This document shows, piece after piece, positions 9,471-21,654 of a DNA stretch of 64,000 nucleotides (positions are counted from its first letter, which is position 1; each line of letters begins with the position of its first letter). The translations under genes and the position numbers were made by a program. Under the pieces are notes generated by a model. It worked only from the letters and a program-made list of their open reading frames with translations, made no database searches and had not been told where the DNA came from. This stretch comes from Mycolicibacterium sp. HK-90. GTDB lineage: Bacteria > Actinomycetota > Actinomycetes > Mycobacteriales > Mycobacteriaceae. The DNA lies in NCBI RefSeq assembly GCF_030486405.1, contig NZ_CP129613.1, forward strand, positions 3,844,001 through 3,908,000. Reading direction: 5' to 3'.

Positions 9471-11059
9471 CCGTAACGCTGACCTTCCAAAGTCCGGGCC
9501 CGTTGGCCCTGTTTCCGCTGGCCTGCAGGATATCGAACCGACGACCTGCCATTACCGGCCGGCTGGTGGCCGGCCCGGCGCACCGGACGGTCGCCGCCGC
9601 GGGCCGCACCGCGGTTCGGCCCGCCCTTCTTGGTCGCGGACTGCCTGCTGCCGGTCTGCTTGGGCGTCGACTTGGCACCGGACTTGGCGCTGGATTTGCC
9701 CGCGGTGCGTGTTGAGGTGCGGCGGTCGTGCAGCCGGTTGCGGGCCACCTCCAGCCGGGTCGGGACGTACGGTTCGGGCAGCGGAAGGCGCAGCAGCCGG
9801 TTCATCCGGTCATCGCGGCCGGCCCGCAGAGCCGCCACCGCCTCGGGTTCGTGACGGGCCGCATTGGTGATCAGGCCCATCATCAAAAGCATTGTGGCCT
9901 GTGATGATCCGCCGGCCGAGATCAGTGGCAGCTGCAGGCCGGTGACCGGCAGCAGCCCGACGACATAGCCGACATTGATGAACGTCTGGCCAACCACCCA
10001 CAGCGTGGTCGTGGCGGCGAGCAGACGCAGGAACGGATCGGCCGAGCGCCGGGCGATACGCATGCCGGTGTAGGCGAACAACCCGAACAAACCCAGCAGG
10101 CCCACGGCCCCGACGAATCCGAGTTCCTCGCCGATGATGGCGAAGATGAAGTCGTTGTGCGCATTGGGCAGGTAGTTCCATTTCGCGCTGCCCTGACCCA
10201 GGCCGTCCCCGAAGATCCCACCGTTGGCCAGGGCGAACCGGGCCTGACGGGACTGGTAACCGATTCCCTGCGAGTCGGCCGCCGGATCGAGCCAGGACTG
10301 CACGCGGTCGGATCGGTAGCCCGCGGACACCGCCAGGACCCCGGCCGCCAGGACCGCAGCCGACAGCGAGGACAGGAACACCCGCAGCGGCAGACCCGCG
10401 TACCACAGCAGGCCCAACAGGATGATGCTCAGCGTGATGGTCTGCCCGAGGTCGGGCTGGGCGACGATCAACGCCAGCGCGATCACCGCGGCGGGCACCA
10501 GCGGGATCAGCATCTCGCGCAGCGAGGCCCGCTCGAGGCGGCGGGCCGCCAGCAGGTGCGCACCCCAGATCGCGAAGGCGATCTTGGCCAGCTCCGAGGG
10601 CTGCAAGGAGAACCCCGCGACGACGAACCAGCCGCGAGAACCGTTGGCCACCTTGCCGATTCCGGGGATGAGCACCAGGATCAGCAGCAGGATCGTGAAG
10701 GCGAAGCCGGGGAAGGCCAGTCGGCGCATGGTACGCACCGGCATCCGCAAGGCCAGGTAGAACGCGACCAGGCCGATGGCCGTCCACATCACCTGGCGGC
10801 CGAAAACCGCCCAGGGCGAACCGTCGAAATCGTAGGAGTACACCCCGGAGGCCGAGAGCACCATGATCAGGCCCAGCGTCGTCAACAACGCCGTGACCGC
10901 GATGATCAGATGGAACGAGGTCATCGGGCGGCCCAGCCAGGCACCGAACCGGGTGCGTGGTTCCGGGGCCGCCGCCTCGGCGGATCCGGCTGAAGAACTC
11001 GCGGAATCGCCGGTCGTGCCACCGTCCTTGCGGCGCAACCGGGCCAGGATGCTGACCAC
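9467..11059 (-). CDS. ftsW: FtsW, SEDS-family division glycosyltransferase
   Basis: 530 residues with about ten hydrophobic segments between residues 50 and 400. SEDS signatures include [20 protein letters not shown], the [21 protein letters not shown] loop (given here in part) and [19 protein letters not shown]. FtsW polymerises lipid II glycan strands at the septum together with PbpB. The C-terminal 110 residues are a Lys/Arg/Ser/Gly-rich cytoplasmic extension, longer than in E. coli and typical of mycobacteria, where it contacts FtsZ and PbpB. It is separated from murD by only 5 bp. Confidence 0.96.
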   Translation of the reverse strand: MVSILARLRRKDGGTTGDSASSSAGSAEAAAPEPRTRFGAWLGRPMTSFHLIIAVTALLTTLGLIMVLSASGVYSYDFDGSPWAVFGRQVMWTAIGLVAFYLALRMPVRTMRRLAFPGFAFTILLLILVLIPGIGKVANGSRGWFVVAGFSLQPSELAKIAFAIWGAHLLAARRLERASLREMLIPLVPAAVIALALIVAQPDLGQTITLSIILLGLLWYAGLPLRVFLSSLSAAVLAAGVLAVSAGYRSDRVQSWLDPAADSQGIGYQSRQARFALANGGIFGDGLGQGSAKWNYLPNAHNDFIFAIIGEELGFVGAVGLLGLFGLFAYTGMRIARRSADPFLRLLAATTTLWVVGQTFINVGYVVGLLPVTGLQLPLISAGGSSQATMLLMMGLITNAARHEPEAVAALRAGRDDRMNRLLRLPLPEPYVPTRLEVARNRLHDRRTSTRTAGKSSAKSGAKSTPKQTGSRQSATKKGGPNRGAARGGDRPVRRAGHQPAGNGRSSVRYPAGQRKQGQRARTLEGQRYG

Positions 11060-11064
11060 CGCGC

Positions 11065-12549
11065 CTACCCGATCGCAGCGCGGACGGCGCCGGCGAATGC
11101 ATCGCCACGCTGGCCGTAGCCGCTGAACTGATCGAAGGACGCGCCTGCCGGGGCCAGCAACACGGTGTCGCCCGAGACCGCCAGGTCGCGGGCGGCATCG
11201 ACGACCGCCGCCATGACCGCGTCGGAGACCGGACGGTCTCCGACTTCGATCACACGAGTCACATGATCACCAATAGACTCATTTGTCTCAAGCACCCCAG
11301 AATCCTCCCCCGTCACAACCTCGACGACGGGGACATCCGGGGCGTGTCGCGATAACGCATCGGCAACCATTTGCCGGTCCCGCCCGATCAGCACCACCCC
11401 GGCGAGCCGATTCGCCACCTCACGGACCAGCTCGTCGACCGAGGCACCCTTCAGCAAGCCTCCCGCGATCCAGATCACCCGGTCGAACGCCGTGATCGAC
11501 GCCTGCGCCGCGTGCGGGTTGGTGGCCTTGGAATCGTCGACGAAGCGCACCCCGCCGGCTTCGCCGACGAGCTCGGCGCGATGCCTGCCGACCTGGAACG
11601 ACGCCAGCGCCGCCGCGATCGACGACGGGGCCACACCCACGGCCCGGGCCAGCGCCGCGGCGGCCAACGCGTCGAGCACCCCGACCGGACCCGCCACCTT
11701 GATCGTGGCCGCGTCAGCCAACTCGACATCGGTGCCGAACGCCCGGTCCACGAGCTTGCCGGCGCGCACGCCGAGCTCGCCGTCGGCGGGCTCCCCGAGC
11801 CGGAATCCCACCCGCACCGACGCACCCGCAGACGGCAGCAGCCCCGCGGCCACCGGATCATCGAGGCCCACCACCGCGACCCGGCCGGCCAGCGCCGTGG
11901 CCTTGTCGGCGGCATAACCGGCCATCGAACCGTGCCAGTCGAGGTGATCCTCGGCGACGTTGAGCACCACGCCGGCATCCGGACGCAACGACGGCGCCCA
12001 ATGCAGCTGGAAACTGGAAAGTTCGACCGCCAGCAACTCCGCGGGCTGGTCGAGCACCGCCAGGACCGGGTCACCGATGTTGCCGCACAACAGGCTTCGT
12101 CGTCCGTCGGCCTGCAACATCTCGTGCAGCATCGACGTGGTGGTGGTCTTTCCGTTGGTGCCGGTGACCACCAGCCAGCGTCGCGGCGGACCGTAACGGC
12201 CCGCGGCGTCCAGCCGCCAGGCCAGCTCCACGTCGCCCCAGATCGGCACGCCGGACTCGGCCGCGGCGGCCAGGACGGGGGCCGTGGGCGGGAACCCCGG
12301 GCTGGTCACGACGAGCGCGTAGCCGGCGATTCCGGCGATGGCCGCCGCCGGGTCGATGACCGCGGTGCCCTGCGCGGCGTAGGCCCGCAACGACTCGGCG
12401 TTGTCGTCGCACAGCGTCGCCGCGACGCCCAGTGGTGCCAGCGCCGCCAGCACGGCACGTCCGGTCACCCCCGCGCCGGTCACCAACACCGGAGCCCCGG
12501 GGGTCAGCAGCGAGAGATCGTCGCCGCGCCCGCCGGATGGGCCCGTCAT
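11065..12549 (-). CDS. murD: UDP-N-acetylmuramoyl-L-alanine--D-glutamate ligase
   Basis: 494 residues from the ATG at 12549, which lies 1 nt beyond the mraY stop; the frame to 12597 would overlap mraY. The N-terminal [14 protein letters not shown], the ATP loop [27 protein letters not shown] and [15 protein letters not shown] are MurD motifs. It adds D-Glu to UDP-MurNAc-L-Ala. It sits between mraY and ftsW in the dcw operon. Confidence 0.96.
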   Translation of the reverse strand: MTGPSGGRGDDLSLLTPGAPVLVTGAGVTGRAVLAALAPLGVAATLCDDNAESLRAYAAQGTAVIDPAAAIAGIAGYALVVTSPGFPPTAPVLAAAAESGVPIWGDVELAWRLDAAGRYGPPRRWLVVTGTNGKTTTTSMLHEMLQADGRRSLLCGNIGDPVLAVLDQPAELLAVELSSFQLHWAPSLRPDAGVVLNVAEDHLDWHGSMAGYAADKATALAGRVAVVGLDDPVAAGLLPSAGASVRVGFRLGEPADGELGVRAGKLVDRAFGTDVELADAATIKVAGPVGVLDALAAAALARAVGVAPSSIAAALASFQVGRHRAELVGEAGGVRFVDDSKATNPHAAQASITAFDRVIWIAGGLLKGASVDELVREVANRLAGVVLIGRDRQMVADALSRHAPDVPVVEVVTGEDSGVLETNESIGDHVTRVIEVGDRPVSDAVMAAVVDAARDLAVSGDTVLLAPAGASFDQFSGYGQRGDAFAGAVRAAIG

Positions 12550-12550
12550 C

Positions 12551-13630
12551 TCAGGCCCCGACTGCCGTGAGCCACTCGCTGTAGAACAGGGCCACACCGA
12601 GACCGCAGGCGATCGCCGTCAGCAGCCAGAACCGGATGATGACCGTGGTCTCGGCCCAGCCCACCAGCTCGAAATGGTGATGGAACGGCGCCATCCGGAA
12701 CACCCGGCGCCCCGTGGTGCGGAAGGCCAGGATCTGCACCACCACCGAGGTCACCTCGGCCACGAACAGTGCGCCCAGCACCACGGCCAGGATCTCGGTC
12801 CGGCTGGTCACCGACAACCCGGCGATGATGCCGCCCAGTGCCAGCGAGCCGGTGTCACCCATGAAGATCTTGGCCGGCGCGGCGTTCCACCACAGGAATC
12901 CGATGCACGCACCGGCGGTCGCGGCCGCGACGATCGCCAGGTCCAGCGGATCGCGCACGTTGTAGCAGCCCAGGCCCGGTGCCGTCGCGCAGGCATTGCG
13001 GTACTGCCAGAACGTGATCAGCACGTAGGCCGCACTCACCATCGCCATCGCGCCGGCCGCCAGCCCGTCCAGACCGTCGGTGAAGTTCACCGCGTTGGAC
13101 CAGGCGCTGACCACCACCACGCAGAACAGCACGAACACCCACGACGCGAGCGTCACGGTGGCGATCTCGCGCACGTAGGACAGTTCAGGGCTGCCGGGGG
13201 TGAGCCCGTCACCGTTGCGGAACTGCAGGACCAGCACACCGAACAACACGGCGGCGGTCAGCTGGCCGACCGTCTTGGCGGTCTTGTTGAGCCCCAGGTT
13301 GCGGGAGCGCCGCAGCTTGATCAGATCGTCGATGAAGCCGACCAGGCCGAGCATCGTCGCCAGCCCCAACACCAGCAGACCCGAGGCCGACGGGCCCTCA
13401 CCGCCGAGGGCCACCCCGACCAGGTGGGTGCCGAGGTAGGCCGCCCAGATGCCGGCGACGATCGCGACGCCGCCCATCGACGGCGTGCCGCGCTTCTTGG
13501 CATGGCTCGCCGGGCCGTCCTCACGGATCTCATGGCCGAGCCCGCGCTTGGTGAACAGCCGGATCAGCGCCGGCGTGAGCAGGATCGAAACCGTCAGCGC
13601 GATACCGACGGCGATCAGGATGAGCTTCAT
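12551..13630 (-). CDS. mraY: MraY (MurX) phospho-MurNAc-pentapeptide translocase
   Basis: 359 residues, about ten transmembrane helices. The aspartate-rich [29 protein letters not shown] and [20 protein letters not shown] motifs carry the Mg2+ and uracil-binding residues, and [12 protein letters not shown] is the signature HHH loop. It transfers phospho-MurNAc-pentapeptide to decaprenyl phosphate, giving lipid I. The start overlaps the murF stop by 4 nt. Confidence 0.97.
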   Translation of the reverse strand: MKLILIAVGIALTVSILLTPALIRLFTKRGLGHEIREDGPASHAKKRGTPSMGGVAIVAGIWAAYLGTHLVGVALGGEGPSASGLLVLGLATMLGLVGFIDDLIKLRRSRNLGLNKTAKTVGQLTAAVLFGVLVLQFRNGDGLTPGSPELSYVREIATVTLASWVFVLFCVVVVSAWSNAVNFTDGLDGLAAGAMAMVSAAYVLITFWQYRNACATAPGLGCYNVRDPLDLAIVAAATAGACIGFLWWNAAPAKIFMGDTGSLALGGIIAGLSVTSRTEILAVVLGALFVAEVTSVVVQILAFRTTGRRVFRMAPFHHHFELVGWAETTVIIRFWLLTAIACGLGVALFYSEWLTAVGA

Positions 13631-15180
13631 CGGTCGGCGTTCCCCATTTCCGTCGGAGACGGCGATCCGGTATCAGCGGCAACCAGCGCATCGGCCAGCG
13701 CGCCCAGACCCACGGAGTTGGATGCCTTCACCAGCACCACGTCCCCAGGCTCCAGCTCAGCCTGCAGCAGGGCCAGGGCGGCATCGGCGTCGTCGACCAT
13801 CGTGGACTCAGATCCCCACGAACCCTCCATCACCGCGCCGTGGTGCATGGCGTTCATAGTCCTCCCGGTTCCGACGACGATTAACCGAGACACATCTAAG
13901 CGCACCGCCAGCCGTCCGATCGCGTCGTGCTCGGTTATCGCGTCGTCACCGAGTTCGGCCATCTCGCCCAACACCGCCCAGCTGCGCCGTTTTCCGCGCA
14001 GGTCACCGGCGGGATCAGCGGGGTTCTGGCGCGCCATCCAGGCCAGCGCCTTGAGACCGGCCCGCATCGAATCCGGGTTGGCGTTGTAGGCGTCGTTGAT
14101 CACCGTCACACCGTCGGCGCGGGTGCCCACCTGCATCCGGTGCCGCGACACGGGGCCCGCATCGGACAGCGCCGTGGCCACCTGCTGCAGGGTCGCCCCG
14201 CACTCCACCGCCACCGCGGCCGCACACAGCGCATTGTCGACCTGGTGATCGCCGTGCACCGCGAGTTGCACCTCGACCTGGTCGGCGCCGGTGTGCAGCG
14301 CGAACCCCGGCCGGGCCAACTCGTCGAGGGTGACCGGGCCGGACCACACGTCGACCTGCGCGCCGGGCTCACGCGAGACCCGCACCACACGGGCCGCGGT
14401 CGCATCGGCCATCGCCGCCACCGCCGTGTCGTCGACGTTGAGGATCACCACGCCCGAGGCCGGAACAGCTTGCGGCAACTCGGCTTTGGTATTCGCGATG
14501 GCCTCACGCGAGCCGAACTCACCGAGGTGGGCGGTGCCCACGTTGAGCACCACCGCGATCTGCGGCGGAGCGATGGCGGCCAGGGCCGCGATATTGCCCG
14601 GATGCCGGGCCGACATCTCCAGGATCAGGTAATCGGTCTCCGGCGTGGCGCGCAGCACCGTCCACGGGTGACCGAGCTCGTTGTTGAACGAGCCCGGCGG
14701 CGCGATCACCTGACCGAGCGGGGCCAGCACCGCGGCCAGCAGATCCTTGGTCGAGGTCTTGCCCGAAGATCCGGTCACCCCGATGATCGTGAGCCCGTCG
14801 GCCACCAGCTCGGCGGCGACCGCCGCAGCGAGCTTGGCCAGCGCGGCCAGCACCGCCGCACCGGAGCCGTCGGTGTCGAATTCCAAAGCGCCGGAAGCGG
14901 CATCGGCGGCGCCCGGCTCCGGACGCACCACGATCGCGGGTACCCCCACCGGACGTGCGGCCAGCACCACGGGCGCCCCGGACGCCACCGCGGCCGCCGC
15001 GAAGTCATGACCGTCGGCGCGGGCACCCGGCAGCGCCAGGAACAACCCACCCGGCCCGATCGCCCGCGAGTCGAATTCGACGGTGCCGGTGACCCGAGTG
15101 GCGGCCGCCTGCTCGGCGGTGATGTCGGCCAGCTCACCGCCGACGATCTCGGCGATCCTGGCGACGGTCATCTCGATCAC
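13627..15180 (-). CDS. murF: UDP-MurNAc-tripeptide--D-Ala-D-Ala ligase
   Basis: 517 residues. The ATP-binding [15 protein letters not shown], the adjacent [16 protein letters not shown], the [11 protein letters not shown] acidic motif and [18 protein letters not shown] are MurF-specific. It attaches D-Ala-D-Ala to complete the pentapeptide precursor. It overlaps murE and mraY by 4 nt at each end. Confidence 0.97.
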   Translation of the reverse strand: MIEMTVARIAEIVGGELADITAEQAAATRVTGTVEFDSRAIGPGGLFLALPGARADGHDFAAAAVASGAPVVLAARPVGVPAIVVRPEPGAADAASGALEFDTDGSGAAVLAALAKLAAAVAAELVADGLTIIGVTGSSGKTSTKDLLAAVLAPLGQVIAPPGSFNNELGHPWTVLRATPETDYLILEMSARHPGNIAALAAIAPPQIAVVLNVGTAHLGEFGSREAIANTKAELPQAVPASGVVILNVDDTAVAAMADATAARVVRVSREPGAQVDVWSGPVTLDELARPGFALHTGADQVEVQLAVHGDHQVDNALCAAAVAVECGATLQQVATALSDAGPVSRHRMQVGTRADGVTVINDAYNANPDSMRAGLKALAWMARQNPADPAGDLRGKRRSWAVLGEMAELGDDAITEHDAIGRLAVRLDVSRLIVVGTGRTMNAMHHGAVMEGSWGSESTMVDDADAALALLQAELEPGDVVLVKASNSVGLGALADALVAADTGSPSPTEMGNADR

Positions 15181-16751
15181 GTAGCCGACTCCCCTGCCAT
15201 GAACGCCTCCAACGCCGCCGCCAACTCCTCACGATCATCGAACGGCCGGGTCTGACCGCCACTGGTCTGCCCGCTCTCGTGGCCCTTGCCCGCGATCAGG
15301 ACGATGTCGCCGGGCCGGGCCCAGGCCACCGCGCGGTCGATCGCGGCCCGCCGGTCGGCGACCTCGACCACCTCGGCGCGGGCGGATGCCTCGGCCGTGC
15401 CCGCCACGATCGCCGCCCGGATCAGGGCCGGATCCTCGTCGCGCGGGTTGTCGTCGGTGATGACGACGAGGTCGGCCAGCTCGGCGGCAACCCGGCCCAT
15501 CGGCGCGCGCTTGCCGGTGTCCCGATTGCCTCCGGCGCCGAACACGACGGCGATGCGGTTCGGTGCCGAATCCCTCAGGCCTTCTTCTCCCGTCGCTACG
15601 CTCGCCCTCAGCGTCTCCAGGACCGCCTGCAACGCACCCGGCTTGTGCGCGTAGTCGACCAGCGCCAGGAACTGCTGCCCCCGGTCGATCGGCTGCAACC
15701 GGCCCGGCACCGTCGCCGTACGAAGACCGGGCGCCGCCTGCTCGGGCGACACCCCGGTGCCGGCGAGCAGTGCGACCGCCAGGGCGGCATTGGCGACGTT
15801 GTACCCGCCGGGCAGCCCGATCTGCAGTTCGTGCGATGTCCCGGCCGGGTCGACGACCGTGAACTGCTGGGCGCCGACGCCGACGGCCGCCACCTTCTGG
15901 ACCTGCCAGTCGGCGGCCTTGCCGGCGCTGCTCACGGTCACCACCTCATCGGCCCGGGCGGCCATCGCGGCGCCGGCCTCGTCGTCGATGCAGACCACCG
16001 CGGATGCGGCGTGCGTACGCGAACGCGGGTCGAAGAGCCGGGCCTTGGCCTCGAAATACTCCTCCATCGTGGGGTGGAAATCGAGATGGTCGCGCGACAG
16101 GTTGGTGAACCCGCCGAGGGCGAAATCGATCCCGTCGACCCGGCCCAATGTCAGTGCGTGGCTGGACACCTCCATCACCACGGTGTCGACACCGCTTTCG
16201 ACCATCACGGCCAGCAGTGCCTGCAGATCCGGCGCCTCGGGCGTGGTCAGCGCGCTCGGCAGGTCACGGCCGTCGATGCGCACCCCGACCGTCCCGATCA
16301 GTCCGGCCACCCGTCCCGCGGCCCGCAGGCCGGCCTCCACCAGATAGGTGGTGGTGGTCTTGCCTGACGTTCCGGTCACGCCGATGACGGTCAGTTGCCC
16401 CGACGGACGGCCGTACACCTGCGCCGCCACCTGACCGAGGACGGTCCGTGGGTCGGGATGGATCAGGATCGGCACCTCGAGCGTGCGCAGTTCGGCGGCC
16501 CCGTCCGCATCGGTGAGCACCGCCACCGCACCGGAGGCCACCGCATCGGCCGCGTAGCGGGCCCCGTGCACCGAAGTGCCCGGCAGCGCGGCGAAAAGGT
16601 CGCCGGGCCGGGCTTCCTGACCGCGCAGGGTCACTCCGGTTACCCGTAGCTCCGGCAGCGGTTTTCCGCCCGCCGGCACCGCCTGGACCTGTTCGGCGAG
16701 CGGCACGAGGTATTGGCCGACGGGACGGCTGGGACGCAGCTTCATGGCCAT
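15177..16751 (-). CDS. murE: UDP-MurNAc-dipeptide--meso-diaminopimelate ligase
   Basis: 524 residues; an in-frame ATG two codons downstream (16745) is an alternative start. The ATP loop [17 protein letters not shown] and [17 protein letters not shown] (carbamylated-Lys neighbourhood) are present. The C-terminal [13 protein letters not shown] contains the DNPR box that selects meso-DAP, consistent with mycobacterial peptidoglycan. It is separated from pbpB by 52 bp. Confidence 0.97.
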   Translation of the reverse strand: MAMKLRPSRPVGQYLVPLAEQVQAVPAGGKPLPELRVTGVTLRGQEARPGDLFAALPGTSVHGARYAADAVASGAVAVLTDADGAAELRTLEVPILIHPDPRTVLGQVAAQVYGRPSGQLTVIGVTGTSGKTTTTYLVEAGLRAAGRVAGLIGTVGVRIDGRDLPSALTTPEAPDLQALLAVMVESGVDTVVMEVSSHALTLGRVDGIDFALGGFTNLSRDHLDFHPTMEEYFEAKARLFDPRSRTHAASAVVCIDDEAGAAMAARADEVVTVSSAGKAADWQVQKVAAVGVGAQQFTVVDPAGTSHELQIGLPGGYNVANAALAVALLAGTGVSPEQAAPGLRTATVPGRLQPIDRGQQFLALVDYAHKPGALQAVLETLRASVATGEEGLRDSAPNRIAVVFGAGGNRDTGKRAPMGRVAAELADLVVITDDNPRDEDPALIRAAIVAGTAEASARAEVVEVADRRAAIDRAVAWARPGDIVLIAGKGHESGQTSGGQTRPFDDREELAAALEAFMAGESAT

Positions 16752-16803
16752 GCCACAGTACCCACCGGCGGTCCGCCGACCGCGACACCCACGACTATCG
16801 GGG

Positions 16804-18732
16804 TCAGGTCGCCTGCAGGGTCAGCTGCGGGCCGGGATCGGCCGACAGCGGGACGTTGTGACGCTGCAGCAGCCACGAGGCGATGTTGTGGAACAGCGGT
16901 GCCGCAGAGGAGCCTGGCGTCCCGTCGGCGGCCCGATGTGGCGCGTCCATCATGATGCCGATGACGTACCGCGGATCGTCCGCGGGCGCCATGCCGGCGA
17001 ACGTGATCCAGTAGACGTCGTTGTAGTAGCAGCCACAGGCCGGGTTGATCTGCTGGGCGGTTCCGGTCTTGCCGGCGATCTGATAACCCTCGACGGCGGC
17101 CTGCGGGCCGGTGCCCTGCTGCACCCCCCTGGGATCGCGCTGCACGATGGCGCGGAACATGTCGCGCACCGTGCGGGCGGTCTCCGCGGTCACCACCCGA
17201 ACGCCTTCCGGACGCGGCTCGTCGGTGCGGCTGCCGTCCGGGGCGATGGTGGACTTGATGATCCGCGGAGGGATCCGGACGCCGTCATTGGCGATCGTCT
17301 GATACATGCCGGTCATCTGCAGCAGCGTCATCGAAAGGCCCTGTCCGATGGGCAGGTTCGAGAACGAGCTGCCTGACCACTGGTCGATGGGCGGGACCAG
17401 GCCCGAGCTCTCACCGGGCAGACCGACACCGGTGCGCTGACCCAGCCCGAACCGGCGGACCATGTCGTAGAACCGCTCCGGGCCGATCCGCTGCGCCAGC
17501 ATCAGCGTGCCGACGTTCGACGACTTGCCGAACACCCCGGTCGTCGTGAACGGCATCACGCCGTGTTCCCAGGCGTCACCGACCGTGACCCCGCCCATGT
17601 TGATCGAGCCGGGTACCTGCAGCACCTCGGCCGGATTGGTCAGACCCAGTTCGATGGCCGTGGCGGCGGTGATGATCTTGTTCACCGACCCCGGCTCGAA
17701 GGGCGAGGACACCGCCGGGTTGCCCATCTGCCGGCTCTCCTGGCGTCCGATGTCCTGGCTGGGGTCGAACGTGTTGTCGTTCGACATCGCCAGCACCTCA
17801 CTGGTTTTCGCATCGAGCACGACGGCGGAGACGTTCTTGGCGCCCGAGGCGTCCTTGGCCTGCTGGACCTGCTGCTGCACGTAGTACTGGATGTCGTCGT
17901 CCAAGGTCAGCTGCACCGTGGACCCGTTGACCGCGTCGTGCCGGTTGCGGTAGCTGCCCGGGATCACCACACCGTCGGAACCCCGGTCGTAGGTGACCGA
18001 ACCATCCGAGCCGGCCAGCACCGCGTCGAGCGAATCCTCGAGGCCGAGCAGCCCGTGCCCGTCCCAGTCGATCCCGCCCACGATGTTGGCGGCCAGCGAG
18101 CCACCCGGGTACTGCCGCAGATCCTGGCGCTCGGCACCGACCTCCGGGAACTTGTCCATGATCGCGGAGGCGATCGCCGGGTCCACCGCGCGGGCCAGAT
18201 ACACGAAAGTCTCGTTGCTCCGGAGCTTCTTCAGCACCGTCTTGTAATCGGGCCGGTTGTCGAGCCGGGTGGAGACCTCCTTGGCGATCTCGGTCAGCCG
18301 GCGATCCGGATCCGGCGCCTCGTCGGACTTGGCCTTGGCCTCCGCGAGTTGCTTACGGACCCGGACCGGCTGGAACGTCAGCGCCTTGGCCTCGATGGTG
18401 AACGCCAGCTTGTCGTCGTTACGGTCGACGATGCTGCCGCGCATCGCCGGGTTCACATCGGTGACCTTGAGCTGGCCCGCCGCCTCCGCCCGCAGGCCCT
18501 CCGCCCTGGGCACCTGGAGGGTGAACAACTGAACCGCCGCGATCACCAACACGGCGAACATGACGAAATTTCCAGCGCGGTGCCGGAACACGAAAGAAGA
18601 ACTACGCAAACCGGTTTCGGCTGCCGCAACCCGAGTGCGGCGCACCCGGGCCTCATGCCCCTGACCGGCTGAGGCCTTCTGGGCCCGCTGCGGCTTCGAA
18701 GTCTGGCCCTGGCGGCCGGGGCGGCGGCTCAT
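16804..18732 (-). CDS. pbpB: PbpB (FtsI/PBP3), septal transpeptidase
   Basis: 642 residues, class B penicillin-binding protein. A basic cytoplasmic N-terminus (1-52) is followed by one transmembrane helix ([18 protein letters not shown]) and a PBP-dimer domain (about 85-290). The transpeptidase domain carries SVNK (S-x-x-K nucleophile), SSN (S-x-N) and AGKTGTAQQ (K-T-G). It cross-links septal peptidoglycan with FtsW and is beta-lactam sensitive. The start overlaps the stop of the FtsL-like gene by 4 nt. Confidence 0.96.
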   Translation of the reverse strand: MSRRPGRQGQTSKPQRAQKASAGQGHEARVRRTRVAAAETGLRSSSFVFRHRAGNFVMFAVLVIAAVQLFTLQVPRAEGLRAEAAGQLKVTDVNPAMRGSIVDRNDDKLAFTIEAKALTFQPVRVRKQLAEAKAKSDEAPDPDRRLTEIAKEVSTRLDNRPDYKTVLKKLRSNETFVYLARAVDPAIASAIMDKFPEVGAERQDLRQYPGGSLAANIVGGIDWDGHGLLGLEDSLDAVLAGSDGSVTYDRGSDGVVIPGSYRNRHDAVNGSTVQLTLDDDIQYYVQQQVQQAKDASGAKNVSAVVLDAKTSEVLAMSNDNTFDPSQDIGRQESRQMGNPAVSSPFEPGSVNKIITAATAIELGLTNPAEVLQVPGSINMGGVTVGDAWEHGVMPFTTTGVFGKSSNVGTLMLAQRIGPERFYDMVRRFGLGQRTGVGLPGESSGLVPPIDQWSGSSFSNLPIGQGLSMTLLQMTGMYQTIANDGVRIPPRIIKSTIAPDGSRTDEPRPEGVRVVTAETARTVRDMFRAIVQRDPRGVQQGTGPQAAVEGYQIAGKTGTAQQINPACGCYYNDVYWITFAGMAPADDPRYVIGIMMDAPHRAADGTPGSSAAPLFHNIASWLLQRHNVPLSADPGPQLTLQAT

Positions 18733-19847
18733 GCGGCGGGCACCGGGGCGTTGACGGCGACGGCAGGGGCGTGCACCGCCGGAGCGGCGGGCGGACTGAA
18801 CTGCTCCAGGGGCGTGACCGGGCCCGGCGCGACCGGACCCGGCGGGATCGGCACCCCGGCGATCGGCAGGTGCGCCGGGTCGGTTGCCGGTTGAGGCGCG
18901 GGGTCGACCGCGGCGGGTGCGGGTGCCGGTGCGGCCAACGGGGCGGGTGCCGGAGCGGCGAGCACCTCCGGCGATCCGGCGGCCGGCGGGACAGCCGCAA
19001 CCGGACCCGGGGCCGCGGGTACCGCACCCGGTGCCGCGTGTTGCGGATCCAGCTGCGGGACCGAAAGGCCCGGTACGACAGGAGTATCCGGCCGCGGCGT
19101 CCGTACGGTCAGCTCACGCGGGTCGACCACGCGCGGCGCAGGAGGCGCGGGGGGCGCCGGCGGCGCCTCCTCGGGCAGCGGCGTGTTCAACGGGGGCGGC
19201 GGTACGCCTTCGGCCGGCTTGGGTGTGCCGACCACGGTCCAGTTGCCCGCCGCGTCCTGCACCAGGTGCGCGGTGTCGCGCGACGGGATCATGCCGAGGT
19301 TGCGTGCCGATTCGGCGAGCGCCGGGGCGGCCTGCGCTTCGAGGACGTCACGCTCCAGGGCCTCTTTCTGCTGCAGCAGGCCCTCGTTGACCTGGCGTGC
19401 GTGGCCGAGCTGGTAGGACCGTTCGGCCGAACCCGTCGACAGCCACAGGGTGACCGCGAGACCCACCCCGAGCGCCGCGATCACCAGTACCACGAACGGG
19501 ACCCGGGCGATCAGAACGCGGGGATTGAGCTCCACCGACGCCAGCCGCGCCAGCAGCCGCTCCCTCAGCCGGACCCGCAACGGCGGGCGGACGACCTTAG
19601 GAGCCTTGGCCTTACGCGCCTTTGCGCGAGCCTTGGCCTGGCTTGCGCTCTTGGGCCGGGCCGGACGGGTGCCGGGCCGCTGGATCGGCCCGGTACCCGG
19701 CGCCGAACGGGTGGGCCGCTGCTCGGAACCTGGCCGACGCTTGCGCGGCGGAGCCTCTGCGGTGCGTCGGCCGCCCCCGCGTGCGGGTTGCCGGACCGGA
19801 CGCCTGCGGTCTGTCTCACGCAGCTGTTCGGGTCGCTTCACCTTCAT
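18729..19847 (-). CDS. FtsL-position bitopic membrane protein with proline-rich tail (Rv2164c-like)
   Basis: 372 residues. A very basic Arg/Pro/Lys N-terminus (1-105) precedes one transmembrane helix (about 112-136, [20 protein letters not shown]), then a short coiled coil with a leucine-zipper-like segment ([20 protein letters not shown]) and the GMIPS motif common to FtsL/FtsB-type proteins. An extracytoplasmic Pro/Ala/Val-rich region of about 170 residues follows. Its place between rsmH and pbpB is where ftsL sits in other bacteria, so a divisome bridging role is inferred. Sequence similarity to FtsL itself is weak. The start overlaps the rsmH stop by 4 nt. Confidence 0.8.
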   Translation of the reverse strand: MKVKRPEQLRETDRRRPVRQPARGGGRRTAEAPPRKRRPGSEQRPTRSAPGTGPIQRPGTRPARPKSASQAKARAKARKAKAPKVVRPPLRVRLRERLLARLASVELNPRVLIARVPFVVLVIAALGVGLAVTLWLSTGSAERSYQLGHARQVNEGLLQQKEALERDVLEAQAAPALAESARNLGMIPSRDTAHLVQDAAGNWTVVGTPKPAEGVPPPPLNTPLPEEAPPAPPAPPAPRVVDPRELTVRTPRPDTPVVPGLSVPQLDPQHAAPGAVPAAPGPVAAVPPAAGSPEVLAAPAPAPLAAPAPAPAAVDPAPQPATDPAHLPIAGVPIPPGPVAPGPVTPLEQFSPPAAPAVHAPAVAVNAPVPAA

Positions 19848-21040
19848 GAGTTGCCCCCTTCCCCAACCTTCTCCAGTGCCCGCAGCCGCACCGGAGCGCT
19901 ACGCGGATTTCGATCGATCTCTGCTTGGCGGGCCTTCTCGGCGCCGCGGGTCAATGAGACGAATTCGGGTTCGTGGCCCGGCAACTCGATCGGGAGCCCG
20001 GGCGGGGTCCGCGATGCCGTGGCCGTCGCGAACGCCTGCTTGACGATCCGATCCTCCAGCGACTGATACGCCATCACCACGATCCGCCCACCGTCGGTCA
20101 GCGCGGCCAGCGCGGCAGGCAGTGCGGCGCGCAGCGACTCGAGTTCGCCGTTGACCGCGACCCGCAACGCCTGGAAGGTGCGCTTGGCCGGATGCCCCCC
20201 GGTCCGGCGCGCCGGTGCTGGGATCGCCTCGTAGAGCAACTCGACGAGTTCGCCGGTGGTCGAGAATGGTTGCTGTGCACGCCGTTTGACGACCTTGTCG
20301 GCAATCCGGCCGGCGAAGCGCTCCTCGCCGAAATCCCGAAGGATCCGGGCGATCGACTTGGCGTCGTAGGTGTTCAGGATCTCGGCGGCGGTCAGCAGCG
20401 CATCGGGATCCATCCGCATGTCCAGCGGGGCGTCGGCGGAATAGGAGAACCCGCGTTCGGTCTGATCGAGCTGCATCGAAGACACCCCGAGGTCGAACAG
20501 CACTCCGTCGATCCGCTGAAAACCACATTCCGCGATCGCTCCGGCGATTCCGTCATACCGCGTGCGCACCAGCCGCATCCGGTCACCGAAGGGCGCCAGG
20601 CGGGCACCGGCGATGCCGAGCGCGTTGGGGTCCCGATCCAGGCCGATCACCTGGAGTCCGGGAAAATCGGTCAGGAAACGTTCGGAATGGCCGCCGGCAC
20701 CGAGGGTGGCATCCACGAGGACCGCGCCGGCGCCGTCCTCCTGGTGGCGCGTGAGCGCGGGGGCCAGCAGCTCGACGCAACGTTCGAGCAGAACCGGAAT
20801 ATGGCCGTGCTCTTGGGAATTCCCGTGGTCCGGGGAGTCTGAGTGGTCTGGGGAGTCTGACACCGCTGAAACACCTCCGCTCGGAATGGCCCCTGCACCG
20901 GGGTCTCTGTCCGAATTCACGGACCTGGCGTTGGGGAAGTACGCCAGGGCCAATTCGGGCAGAGGCCGCGCTGCACGGGCTAAGTCCAGGCCAGCCGCCG
21001 ATTCAAGGGCCGCATCAGATGATGTCGCGCAGAGTTTCAT
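19844..21040 (-). CDS. rsmH: RsmH (MraW) 16S rRNA C1402 N4-methyltransferase
   Basis: Up to 398 residues. The methyltransferase core starts near [17 protein letters not shown], with the SAM-binding [44 protein letters not shown] (split motif) and [13 protein letters not shown] following. It methylates C1402 of 16S rRNA. The start is uncertain: ATG 21040 overlaps mraZ by 26 nt and has no good Shine-Dalgarno, while GTG 20920 with AGG just upstream would give 358 residues. I kept the longer form because the [13 protein letters not shown] stretch resembles what I recall of the M. tuberculosis protein. Confidence 0.9.
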   Translation of the reverse strand: MKLCATSSDAALESAAGLDLARAARPLPELALAYFPNARSVNSDRDPGAGAIPSGGVSAVSDSPDHSDSPDHGNSQEHGHIPVLLERCVELLAPALTRHQEDGAGAVLVDATLGAGGHSERFLTDFPGLQVIGLDRDPNALGIAGARLAPFGDRMRLVRTRYDGIAGAIAECGFQRIDGVLFDLGVSSMQLDQTERGFSYSADAPLDMRMDPDALLTAAEILNTYDAKSIARILRDFGEERFAGRIADKVVKRRAQQPFSTTGELVELLYEAIPAPARRTGGHPAKRTFQALRVAVNGELESLRAALPAALAALTDGGRIVVMAYQSLEDRIVKQAFATATASRTPPGLPIELPGHEPEFVSLTRGAEKARQAEIDRNPRSAPVRLRALEKVGEGGNS

Positions 21041-21446
21041 CGGTGGCCGCGGAGAAGTTCTCTTCGTGGGTCTGCTGGTACTCCTGCCAAGCCTCGGCGT
21101 CCCAGATCTCCAGATAGTCGACCGACCCGATCACCACGCATTCCTTGGACAGGTTCGCGTAGCGACGGTGATCCGCCGACAGGGTTATCCGACCCTGCGC
21201 GTCAGGATGCTGCTCGTCGGTGGCTGCGGCCAGGCTGCGCAGGAACGCGCGGGCCTCCGGATTGCTCCGGGAAGCCTGCGATGCACGCCGGGCCAACTTC
21301 TCGAACTCGTCCCGCGGGTACACGGCAAGGCTGTGATCTTGGCTCTTCGTGACCATCAACCCTCCTGCCAGTACGTCGCGGAACTTGGCGGGCAGCGTGA
21401 GCCGCCCTTTGTCGTCGAGCTTGGGCGTGTAGGTACCCAGAAACAT
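21015..21446 (-). CDS. mraZ: MraZ, dcw-cluster transcriptional regulator
   Basis: 143 residues from the ATG at 21446, chosen because the family begins [15 protein letters not shown] and a GGGAGG lies about 8 nt upstream. There are two AbrB-like SpoVT halves, each with a D-x-x-x-R motif ([14 protein letters not shown] and [15 protein letters not shown]). MraZ binds short direct repeats upstream of its own gene and controls the dcw operon; such repeats are present here (21530-21564). It is the first gene of the cluster. Confidence 0.96.
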   Translation of the reverse strand: MFLGTYTPKLDDKGRLTLPAKFRDVLAGGLMVTKSQDHSLAVYPRDEFEKLARRASQASRSNPEARAFLRSLAAATDEQHPDAQGRITLSADHRRYANLSKECVVIGSVDYLEIWDAEAWQEYQQTHEENFSAATDETLRDII

Positions 21447-21529
21447 CTGGACACCTCCCGCCACCCGGTTCGGATCCCGAGTCGCTTCGCCTTCTGCCCT
21501 CCGAACGGGGCTCCGTTTTCCCCGTTGGC

Positions 21530-21564
21530 CGCCACTTTACCCCACGATCCCCCACTTTGCTCCA
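21530..21564 (-). promoter_or_regulatory. MraZ-box array: four TGGNG repeats with 10-bp period
   Basis: On the minus strand TGGAG, TGGGG, TGGGG and TGGCG begin at 21564, 21554, 21544 and 21534, exactly 10 bp apart, and two are preceded by AAAG. MraZ proteins are known to bind tandem TGGGN boxes spaced by 5 nt (E. coli) or AAAGTG-type repeats (mollicutes). The array lies about 85 bp upstream of the mraZ start, so autoregulation of the dcw operon is likely. Confidence 0.7.
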
Positions 21565-21654
21565 TTTGAACCGAGAACTTTGGGGTTTCGCCCCACCAAA
21601 GCCCCCCGAAACTCCCGTCACGGCACAGCTGAGAGCTCAAGGCGACCCGAAGAA

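Noticed and set aside
12401..14089. 562-codon plus-strand open frame opposite mraY and murF
   Set aside because: It spans the complement of two well-identified genes, is rich in His/Gln/Arg and has no motif.
18771..20066. 431-codon plus-strand frame across the FtsL-like gene and rsmH
   Set aside because: Arg/Gly/Cys-rich shadow of two minus-strand genes with overlapping start and stop codons; no similarity to a known fold.
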